A program made the position numbers and the translations under genes. A stretch of DNA of 64,000 nt, from assembly GCF_001949145.1 (NCBI RefSeq), contig NW_019091433.1:443707-507706 (forward strand), read 5' to 3'. Below the pieces are notes generated by a model. That model saw only the letters and a program-made list of their open reading frames with translations, was not told the origin of the DNA and searched no databases. Shown in pieces: positions 39,501 through 51,500 of the stretch; position 1 is the stretch's first letter; each line of letters starts with the position of its first letter. This stretch comes from Acanthaster planci. Lineage: Eukaryota; Echinodermata; Asteroidea; Valvatida; Acanthasteridae.

Positions 39501-42500
39501 AAAAGTGAGATACCATAACTGTCGATATTAATGAAAGTCCAGCATTTTTAAGCAATGTACATGTACAATGTATAACACACATGTTCACCCAAATTTGTAA
39601 TGGGTTATGGGTTTTGCAGACATTACAGGAACCAAAAATGTTACAAGGACAAATTGTTTGTCCTCACAATTGGGTCCTGACATTTCTGACAACAAATATT
39701 GTGGGGAAGGTCTGCCCATGTACATGTACATGTATGCAAACATACATGTACATCTGTATGAGGGAGTTGGTGAAGTACAGTGTACGTACATGTACATATA
39801 TCTCAAGCAGAATGGTGTACAGTCCACATTAACACAATATACATATTGTCAACGAAAGCTTCATACTTCCAGTGACTGATGTATATAATTTCTATGTTGT
39901 CGCATAAACTTTTTACCGACAAACTCGATCTATTGTACTAAAGTTTAAACTTTAACAGATGCATAATGTATCTTCCTGCGTCTGGTGTGAAATGCCGTAT
40001 GAGTACTCGGCACAGCAGACAACTTGCTTCCATTCCAGTGGGCATGTACATGTATTATACTATTGTGATAGATGATATTTTCCAAGGAACTTTCAAAAGG
40101 ATCTCTACTTTGCTTTTAGACAAAAGCACATACATGTATAGGCCTACATTAAGGTACATGTACATGTATGCATCAGTTTGTGCTTTCTTGTTCTTTGCGT
40201 ACATGTATGCTCAACATGCATGCACACACCTCCAGATGTGCAAATATCAGGGCCATGCCAGTTTCTTCCACTTCACTGAGCCATTTTCTACACTGCATGT
40301 ACAGTACATGTACACTCTATATGCACAACCTATATTTGTCCTACATCCAGTCCAGCAATAAAGACTTGGAATAACTTCAGCCTGGCCCAATAAAGCACGG
40401 GTTGTGTTGCACTGTGGTATACCCTGATGAGGCTAGGCGACAGATGTGTGGTGTCATGGGTGAAATGTACACACATGCTGCGACAGGTCAAGCGAACATT
40501 GACAAGAATAAGCCAAATGCTTTTTTTTTCACTGTTTGAAGCACGGTGCTAAACAATGCAGTGCAGTGTTGATTTCTGGGATGAAAAATAAAATGGAGCA
40601 TTTCTGTGAGTGGGCAGACATATTGGATATATGTACCTCCATTCACTTTCACTTGAAAAAACTGTGACCATACAATGTATGTGCCTAACAGAATTTACAT
40701 GTATTTTGGGTAATTGGGATACACTGATACCAGCATCTGTGTGGAAATTGGGTCATTACAGCATAAGTAGGCCATGACTGGCTTGTGGACAAAAATAGCT
40801 ACAATTGCCAGTATCCTGGCGGGTAAATTCAGCCAACAATTAAGTTCTTCCCTTGCCTTTACCAAGCTGTCTCTAGCATTAGGCAAACAGTCGTGCATTA
40901 ATAAGAAACAAAATAGAAATCAACATGCCACGTGACACAAAGAGGAACGCATACTGCATGATCACAAATCTGCCATAATAGACTTATCTACGCATAACAA
41001 ATGTAACCTGTAGCTCAGCTTACATACATGTCTATCGTACAGTAAATGCGATTTGAGGTTCAAGTTTAAGTTAAGGTTTTATTTTACAGATTTTAAAACA
41101 TAAATGTATTTGTACTGTAAGAGACCCAAGTTTATTTTGATTTGTTTCTCACTGGCCAAAGACCAAAAAGAGTCCCTAAACATACAAAACACTTTAAATC
41201 AGGGAAATTATCAATAACCAAAGCATCACAAATTACGTGTAAGAACACCACCCATGGTCCAGACTCAAGACAAGTTACAAACTACTTGGCATTCAATTTC
41301 TTTGTTGATATCCATCTTAAGATTTTTTTTATTGTGATGGACTTGAATTCAGCTTTAGCTAAAACATGGCTGTTCAACTCTATATTTGCACTGGCATGGA
41401 AACACATTTCAACAGCAAACACAGCATCCCCACACCAGGATGATAAACACACTACAAACCAATCGGATGCGCACTTCTGAACAGAAAGCTCCAAAAGACG
41501 TAAATGGAACACTGAATGGAAAACGGAGCTGAGTGTGGAGAGAAATAGCACTCCAAACAAATGAAAGACAAACAAACAGACAAAAGTGGCCACAATCCGG
41601 CACTATGCATGCGCCAACCATTATGCTCAACCAATCAATTATCTTCCATGCACACATCCAGCTTGAATGATTTATGCATTCATATACATTCACAATCCCA
41701 TACAAAAAATAATTACTCAGGCTCAGTTTATTGCATACTGTAAACCTAAATAAACACAAACGGAATGAATTAAAATTGAATGCCTGTAATAAAACTTTGG
41801 GTAGGGAATGCAGATAAAAATAATTAATAACTGAACTCCGTCATAAAGATGTTTTTGTCAATCCAAACTGGGTTTTTCTCATTTCAAAAATGCAAAGATG
41901 CATTAGTCCATCTGATTTGTTCGTCTTCAGATTTTTACAAGACCTTTCCGAAATCCAACACTTCGATCATGGTAAGAATATCTGGCCTTAGGACACAATA
42001 AAGGTACATGGCCAGTGGCTGGATCTGTAATCGGCATATTTTGTTATAACTTCACAACGAACAGGTGCTATTCAAAAAATGAATCCACGGAACAATGACT
42101 GTGGCAATGAAGTTGTCCTTTGCTAAATGCACATTTTGTGCCATGCTTTTCTACCAATGAACACGTACAATGAAAACACGCACAGCGTTCACTACGATGT
42201 CATCTCTGGTTCAGTATTCACCCACTGATACTAAGCAGACATAACACGTTATGTTACACATCTAAACGTCAAGTGCCAGTATGGTACCAGACAACCCACG
42301 AGCTTGACACCCATAGACTGAATGGCTGCCTAACACACCCAGTTTGAATCAACATCATGGCTTGCTCATTCCATTCAAATGCACTGCAGTCGGCCCTTCT
42401 GCACAAACCAGCTATCAATACAGTGGGGTACAATGCAGAATTGATTATGCATCTGCAAGCAACATTGCAAAATGAATGCCACACTCACCAAACCCTCATG

Positions 42501-45500
42501 TCTGATCTGCAAAAATTTCACACCAAAAAATTCCTGGATGTTAGTTTTATAAACCGGCTTTTTTCATTCATTTTATTTCATTCACAGCAGATCAATCAGA
42601 CATCAGCCATCAGAACATTTACACATTACAAGCAGGTTGTATGTTTGAAGGAAAATTGCTTTCAGGAAGTAAAACTGTTTCATGTCAAAAATCGAGGAGT
42701 GTATGTAAATGGTTGAGGGTTTCACGTCATCTTGAAGGTGAGCCAGATTCATATTTCATTTAAATTTTTGGGTCAAATTAACTTGTTGGAACCATTTTCA
42801 AAATCAGGGAATTCCAATGCTAATGCTTTTATTTCAAGTATGAATTCACTAGAATCTTCTATAAAGAATAAGCAGATAAATAAACCTGTTTTTAAAATAC
42901 ATTAAAAACATTTCAAACACAAATAAAATCATGCATGTTTACATTACCCACCTACACATGTAGTATTGTCATTCTTTTGTTTCTGTTCAGAAAACTCAGT
43001 GAAATTAGTCATTTTTCTTGAACAGTGAACACTTTTTAAGGCTGGATTTTAGTTGTTGGTTTCCTGAATACTGTTCTCTTCCTTTAGCTACAGACAACCC
43101 TGACCCCAAAATGCCTCTGAACCTGTTCATCAGGGAGTGGAACCGCAAGGTTTGCACACCCTGAATTGGAGCTTCATTTGGACCTATTTTGTCAACAAGT
43201 CCACACTACATGTAGGTATGTGAGGTTGGCACATGCTCGTATGTAATGTCGGTCAACATCTCAATGGCTGTTAGGAAAAAAGGGCGAGTCTGAAAGGTAG
43301 AACAGAAGGTGATCAAATATATGTAAGAAATTAGAGCACGGCAAACTGTGAGGATTAGCTGTGGGAAGAAAGCAGCAGAAAAGAGCGTCAAGAGAGGACG
43401 CAGTGTTTCGGATGATATCTGCACTCCTATACATGTAGCATTGGGTGGCCTCTACCGCATGGATGAATGGTGTACCAGGGGAGGAAAAACATGGCATGAT
43501 GGGATAGCTGACCTGGGACTGGCTCCACATCGCCAACAGCCTCATCATTTGACGGATGTTGCAGCCACAGAAGAGGTGCACAGCCACCTTTGACCCTTGG
43601 GATGAGAACAGGCCAAACCAGAAGCCCTCCTCATCCGATTCCAACAGGTCTTTCATCTAACGTGCAATTAGGCCATGCAATTTGGAGGGCGGGGTTACTA
43701 TGGTTACACACACTCATGGACACTGGCATGGTAGGAAGGCATTTTTGAAATTAAACAACTTAAACTTCTTCGAAAGAAAAAGGAAATTAAAAAGCAAAAA
43801 ACAGAGACTATCCCAAATAAATCCCCCAAACAAACAGACAGATGTTAAATTTAACAAATTCAACCAAATTTTGAAATCTGTAACAGTTATTTCATAAAAA
43901 CGCACTAGCCTGCACGTAACTTGTGAAATGGCATACAAATTCAATGTCTTTTTAGTTTGTGTTGAGTATCAAAATTTGACAGGGGTATAAGTATTTTTAA
44001 AAGTACTAATACAGATGATTAAGGTTAGAAGAGAATAATTTCCGAGTGTTTTATCAAAGTTATTCTTGAAATTTGACCACTAAAGCACACTTTTCCTCAA
44101 GGAGGGAACTGTAAAATTTCATTTCAGGTGAAAGTAAATCACATTAAAATAAATTATAGGAAAGCTTTTGGAGGGAAATATACAGCTACACGTAAGTGTA
44201 ACAATAAAGTTGGACTTTGAAGAACTTAATAGTGCACACTGGAATTTTGCAAAATCTGAAATAAGCAAAATCAACTTATTACAGGAATAGCCCTTGTATT
44301 AATAAAGGCTGCAGCTTCAAAACCAGGAAAGAAATCTAATCAATTAAATGGTTGGAATCAAGTGGAGGGAGAAATGAACATAAGCCAGTCATAAGCATGC
44401 ATAACATGCCTGCATGTAAAACTGCTTCACACATGCACTAAGCTAGGCCCAATCTCAAGGAGTTGCTGTTGGATTAAGAAGCAGAAACCTCTTCTATAGC
44501 AGCTACTAGCAATGATAGGCCACACCTTCAAACACACATTGTACATACATTGTACATATCAATGTAACTTTTCCAGCTTCTTGTCAAGTGATATTTGCCA
44601 CAGCAAAACTATTTAACACTTATGGTATAAAGGGGTGCTTTCTTATAATCTGTAACTTACACGTCCATGTATACAGAAGAAAAGCATCAGTGTCATATGT
44701 GCTACTTCAGTCAATTTATCTCAGAAAATCATTTTGTACAATTTCGCTACAATTATCCTGCTGTGTTAGTAAAGGTTAATTTCATGACATTTGAAGTGAC
44801 AAATATCTGCTAAAACAGAGGAAAGTCCAGACATATTCATTTACACTGGTCAAAATAATGATGGTACAAGTCTGGGTGGAACCATTCTTGCAAAATATAC
44901 TCAACTATGCACTATACACTGTAGCTCCTAAAATTTGGGGGGAAAAATCTCAAATTAAGATGACCACCAACATGGGGCTGATGGGGTATTGGTACCATGC
45001 TCAAATGGTTACAGGTTCAACACCTTTCTTTCTTTGTTCTTCTTGTTTCTTGTTGGTTCAACAGAGAAAGTTTAACTCACACTCTGAATAAACCATAACT
45101 GTTAATCCTTTTTAAACAAATATCGTTCTTGTTTTTGATGCAGTTGGCACACTAATAAACCTTGTGCCCAGCCTTGGCTCTGATGTGGACTGTGGACAAT
45201 CTCATCACAGCAGGCTTCTAAACTATCCATTAAGCTGACCACTCAAAATTGAAATGCCCTTGTAACTCCCCACAAATCCACCATTACACCTTGAGGGCAA
45301 TAACTCAACACCTGCACCACTTAACAAATATAATGAATTCCCCAAACTTGACCCTAATTGGGGAGAGGAGTGGGCTATTAAATTTCCTAAATACCTCAGA
45401 CCTGAGGGTTTTTGGAACCGCCTGGTGAACTTTGACAACCCTACACCACTGCCGAGTCTCCAGCATTGGCACTTTAAGAACTCTGTTTCACTGTTTGATG

Positions 45501-48500
45501 GTCAATTTGTCAAATTAATTCCCAAGTTGTCTGTAATAAGGTGTTATTGATGAAGCCCTTATATTCTCAAGTTTTTAATTAATTGAATACTCTGCGTGTT
45601 ACTGGAACACTTTCCTCTGCAGGTTTTAGTTTATTTCCGAGAATGAAGAATGCCATACGGGTACATATGTGTCATTCTCCTTCGAACTACTGAACAAAAT
45701 GTTTCTGAAAATAGACATCTTTGGCTGACAAAAGAGTTTTTTAAGCTCATTTGATTTCCAGGTTGATCAATTACTTGGGTGATATCTCACAAGCATGTAA
45801 ATACGAACAAGTACATGTAATTACTAGTAGGCGTGTATGTCCACAACTTAAAAAGGGACCCCACAGTCTAGAGTAATATTAGCTCCAATAACTTTAACTT
45901 ATTTTTGGCCTGCCAAAAAAAAAATTTGCAAAGTCATACTGCATGGCTTTGATGAATGCCATTAGTACTAATTAAAAGTTAAAGAAAGCATTAGTCTTTT
46001 CTTTTCTTTTTGCTTATAAAATTGTGCTGTTTAAGCCCAATAATGAATTGCGGTACTATATACAGATATCTCCGCAGGTACCTACATGTACAGTACAATC
46101 AGCAAGTTGAAATTAATTCCATTAGCATGATTTTACAGACCAGAAGCTTTCTAAGCTTTTCTTTCAACCAGAAGCCATGAAATGAGCAAAAATCTGTCTC
46201 TTCTGTTGTACCAGTAGCAGGATGGTAAAACGTGTATATATTCTTTGGCCACACAAAGCTGGCATGAATGTACAATGCACACAATGGCTTATTACATGTA
46301 CTAAAGGTACATGTATGTGTATTCATACATGTACATGTACATGCTGTAATTAGCAATACCAATGACTGTATCAGCTCCTTGCTCCTCCATAATGGAACGA
46401 ACACAGAGGTTGCTCTTGCAAAATACCGGTAACTGAAGCTTGCCTGTACAGCCTCTCTTTCAACACAACCATGCAAAGGGGGCTCATACTTACAGATCAA
46501 ACTCTGTGCTAATTGTAAAATCTCTTCACCAGTTTGGCCTTGCTATATGTACAGTGTACAGTAGTTTTCTGAATAGACTTTCTTATGAGTACCGCAAAAA
46601 ACTCTCTGACACAAATACAAGTAACTGTAACCTGAGAAGGTAATGTAATCCACGCCCAAGTCAAAGACAGGCACATTACATATCATTATATGAGGTCCAT
46701 TTTCTACCTATTCACATTGCAATATCAATTTGTAAGTCAATCATGACGTTGTTACACAGCCCCCTTATTCCATCCTGATGATCACTGACCTGACCCTGTA
46801 GGTCAGTGACAACACAAGTTAGTCTGGAATCCAACTGGTGTTTGTACACACTTTTACATGCACATAACGGTGTCATGAACAAAGCTTTTCTTTCAGTTTA
46901 AAAAAGAAGTGTAACTTACCTGGTAGTAGAGGATGATGGTCCACACCAGGCCCAGCACAATCGGTGGTTTGCCATCAATGATGTCTGATGCATTGATATT
47001 CACTAACTTGATCTGAATTGTGAGAAAACAGAATTAAAGTTACACGTAACCTGCCGACTTTTACGGAACGGTGGGATCTCCCCAACTATGATAGCTTAAT
47101 ATCTAATCCATCACAGCTGTGATGTGGTTTCTTTGCAAATGCACGACCTCAAGCTCTTGGGTCCGCTTCAAAAACAGGTCACCTTCCATCACTTCCGTCA
47201 ACTCCGTCACAAACTTGGTGGCAAATTAAGAATTTAAAATCAGATTATTTTGTGCGCAAGGAATGGGAAGGGTTTTACACATGTATTGCATGGTGTCAGT
47301 TACCACTCTTTCTACAATGGTGATGTAGCAAAACAATGTCTGCACACACCTTGTCTATCACAAACAGTTACAATACGCGTAGAGTAAGACACTGCACATG
47401 TACCTTCTTGCCTTCCAGGAACCTTAAGCAGGTGTTGACGTTGCTCAGAAAGTGAACTCTCTTCATGTTCCTTCCCTTCTCAAATGGCTGAAGGATGAAA
47501 CAGAAAACAATTCACGTTCACTTTTTGACACATTTATTCATAATTTAATTCTTGACTGGTCAAAATCAATGACATTGCTACTAAGTTCAAGTACATGTAA
47601 GTTTGACACTGCACTGACATTTGCATCATTTCAACGAATGACAGCTATCTGCCTTCAGTTACGGCTGCTTTGCACTTTAGTTTCATAAATCTTAACAATC
47701 CAAAATCCCTTTGAGAGGTTTTGCAGGATTCTGCAGGAGTAACGAAGACACATCCTGGCCGATGTTACTTAACACAGGGCCTAAATGCTCCTTCAAAGGA
47801 AAATAAGAAGAGTGTGACACCTGAGCTCTTACGTGTTGCAGGTTTGGGGCTGACAAGTGCACAATATGAGGGGACTGAGGGGTGCACCCTCGTATTTAGG
47901 CTAGAAATATGTCCACCCAGCTTATTGATAAAAGTTATACACTCAAAATATTCTATATTAGAGGGTCCTGAGAGCCATGGAACTGAGGAATTGAAGAAAT
48001 ATGAGACTGGACCTCTGGGCCGGACTCGGGGCTTCCAATTCTGAGCAATTTGGATGCAATCGAGTGTGCAAGTGGCATTATATGAGCCATTTTGCAGAGG
48101 GATGGTTTTTCAAAATGGCTACTTTTCTGGACAGGGACATTTTCTGCCTTTTAGGGGAGGTCTGCTTCTGGTGAAAGTTTCTCAAAAATTCATTGGTCAA
48201 TCCCCCGAAAATTGAAAGGAAAANNNNNNNNNNNNNNNNNNNNNNNNNNNNNNNNNNNNNNNNNNNNNNNNATTTATCACTGCTGTCTATGGGAATTTAT
48301 TTTTAGTGGTGCACCCTGAGGAAGGCTGTGGACAAAGCACTGGGGTTTAACATCAGTACATGTATGTGCAGAGCTATACATGTATTATCTGACAGGGACG
48401 GTAAGCACTGTGCCTAAGGCCTAAGAAATATTGGGGACTTCCAAGCACTTGAGGGCCAACAAAAACAACCATCATGTGACATAAAGCACTGATTGCACCA

Positions 48501-51500
48501 ATACAAACTTCACACAGGATAATTTTTAAAGTTTCAGCATATCTCTCTGGATTGTTGAGTTAGGGAATAGCCAATTGAGAATTTGGGAAAGCTTCTAACT
48601 AACTGGTATACTGGTAGGTATAGCTTGGGACAGCTACACTTATGTACATGTAAGTATCAATGTAAAACAGAAGGCTTCAGCACTAACTGGCAATAAAGGA
48701 TGGGTGCTGGTGCTTAGGGTGGAGTAATGCCAGGTGCATACAGGGCCCAGGGAAACATTATCTATCCCTGTGTCAATTTGTTAAGACTCAAACTGTGATA
48801 AAAGAAATCCGCTTACCAGTGTCTCGCCAGAGAGCACCTCCAGTAATGTAAGCAAGACAATGCCATCTTTGACATCCACACAAAGATCAACCACTTGAAT
48901 AAGTGGCTTACGCTAAAGGTTTTGATTATAAAAAAAAAAAGACTTATATTTTATGAAAATTCTCAAATCTGCCTGAAAAACTGCTAGTATTTTCCTAATC
49001 ACTTGAACAGAATTTTTCCAGAAAATAGATTGAAATGGCATTAACTGCATGTACATGCACTGGTAAAAAGTGAATCCCACAAAAATGTGTTCATAAAAAT
49101 TCCTGTTAAATTAACATGAGTTCATTCAATCCTTTTGAAGTACTTGCTCATGTACCCGGTAAATAGTACAGAAAAATCAACTGATAATAATGCTGTCAAA
49201 ATCTGATTTCAAAGAAATACCAAGTACACACTGAACAGGTAAACATGATTCAGAGGCTGAGTGCACACATTCAAGGCTTATTCTATCAGTGTTCATTCTG
49301 TGCCAAAACGACCCTGGAATAATGAGCCTCTCACACAAGCTCCAAGAAGCTCTAACCTTTCCCTTATTCTTCTAGAATGTGCATTTGACCTACTGGTGCA
49401 CTATGTATCATAGCACATTCATGAATGTACATGTCTGCGCGTAGGAGTAAGAAGGATTTATGCTCACATTAATAATGCACCACTGATGCCATACACAATG
49501 TACGCCGATATACATGTAGACAGTTCATGTTGCATACATGTACACTGTACATGTATACATCCATTCAATGGCAACATTCAAATGAGTGTTCTAACCATTC
49601 AAACAAAGAAATAACCTTCGGTTTTTCTGTTATTTAAGTACATGGATCATATTGGAAAGCTTTCGATCAAAAAATGCCTTGTTAATCCATGTACATGTAC
49701 ATGTGTGCAATATCTCAAGAGTTCATAATTTTGACTAAGGGATGAACAGTTTGAGCACATTACATTGTGTATATAGACTGCCATCAAAATTCACCAGATC
49801 GGCATTGTGAATTTACATGAAAACTACAACAATGTCAGTCAGGTTCTTTTACAGTGCCTGAAAATAAGCCAGAGAGGCCTAAAGACACCCTGTTTAAAGA
49901 CACCCTGTCAGATCCAAAATTAGCCAGATTTACAAGAGAAGAAAACTCGGAATCTAGCTTTTGCCTGACAACTGACACCCCCCCCCCAAAAAAAATTTGT
50001 AAATCTGTATCTTTAGACTGCATCACATTTTACAATATTGCATACATAATCACACTTGATTAAACATTGACAACTCCATACCAACCATACTGCCCCACAG
50101 CCTCACCATCCCTATCCCAACTCTGATGACATTTCTGCCACACTGAGTACACAATTTTTCAGCTTAAACAAAGCTCAAACAGACACAATTAAAGTGGTTT
50201 GAAAGAAATGTGAAAACAACCCCTGTAAATAACTGCTTCAAAAGTTTCAACAATCCAATCTAGCTGCGTGCAAGTTTTGTACACACACCTATTCACAGAA
50301 GAGCAAACATGTATTACCTTGGATGAACGCAGATGAGAGTTCACCCAGTTGGTGAATGTCTTGGTCTGTACTCTCTCCTGCTCCTCTGTATAACAATAAA
50401 TGGAACACAGGCAATAAATCAATCAATTCATCAATCAGGATGTGATTCATATTTGATTGTTTCCGGGGGAAATGTTTCTGGAAACATTATTACCCAACAT
50501 TTGGCAAATCCATCAGTGTACACTTGTGAGCCTACCAGTAAATGATAGCACAACTGCTTCAAACCTGAATCTCTGTTATGCATTTAAACTTCTACTTCCA
50601 AGTTAACTTAGCAAGAACTCTGAACAAAATAATAAAAAAATCAAGACTTCTACAGAATGTTTCAAAAAAATTCCACCAATCCCAAAAACTGAAAATTGCA
50701 GTCTCTATTTGCGGTGTTCTCCAAAGCCAACTAATATTTTTTGTAACTCAAAATTATGAACAATTACATCAAATTAACATTCCAATCAGTGATGTTATCT
50801 CTTGATACAATGGCACAGCATTGGAACAGATAGATCTCATCACCTGCACCTCCATCTAGAAATTTCATTACAGATACATGTATTTGATTTACACAAAAAT
50901 TTGACCGAATCCCACAGAATGAGGTCATTTTTTCAGTCATTTTATTTCAGCTTGCATAAGAAATATGCAAACTCAAGTCTTTGTTTTGATGCATCAGTCA
51001 GTTTGGCATCCTGGACATTAGGGACAATTGGAAAGTTTGACATACATACACACTGTACATGTACTGTATATGCACAGATGCGCACAAAGAAATACTAACA
51101 GTTCTCATCTGTCATGCTTTCCATCAAGCATATGTGTACACTGAACTACAAGTACATGTACCTGTATGAGCCTAACAGATTATAAGTACAGTAAATGTAG
51201 CATACTGTATTGTATGACTTCAGGCACATTGTACATTGCTGATGAAAAATGATTAAAGAATTGATCATTGACTACAACTAGTGGCTAAGGGGTGCCAATT
51301 CTTAAAGTTGAAGCATGTATATCATACATGTACTATACATGTACATGTACAGTACCGCTACATGTGTTAATTTTAAGTAGCAATGATCAAAGATGTAATC
51401 ACCGCATGGGCGCCATTTGAGCAGGTGATACGACTGCACATTAATGCACGTTAATGCACAGGTGCAGGCACACAAAACTGGTGTGCCTGCACTTGTGCAT

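Larger units (their letters stand above)
34785..46919 (-). other. SYNE1 intron 5, 12.1 kb, between the two CH domains
   Basis: By far the longest intron of the gene. It separates the end of CH1 from the CH1-CH2 linker, with phase 0 on both sides. It is dominated by AT-rich sequence with many TACATG/GTACAT runs (for example 39716-39755 and 46293-46344). It also contains two coding-like segments at 43094-43164 (+) and 43513-43656 (-), described separately. I see no other exon and no intact transposon. First long introns of this kind often hold regulatory elements or alternative promoters; that is an inference here. Confidence 0.7.

Noticed and set aside
42357-42716. A 119-codon plus-strand open frame in intron 5
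   Set aside because: Codon use is random, composition is that of the intron, and no motif or splice partner is seen.
43206-43510. Continuation of the minus-strand frame beyond the 48-codon segment
   Set aside because: Codon bias is lost after the donor-like GTCAGC and the translation becomes Ser/Phe/Leu-rich, as in intron sequence.
47860-48400. Transposon around the assembly gap
   Set aside because: The sequence looks unlike its surroundings, but no inverted ends, open frame or second copy can be seen and the gap hides the middle.
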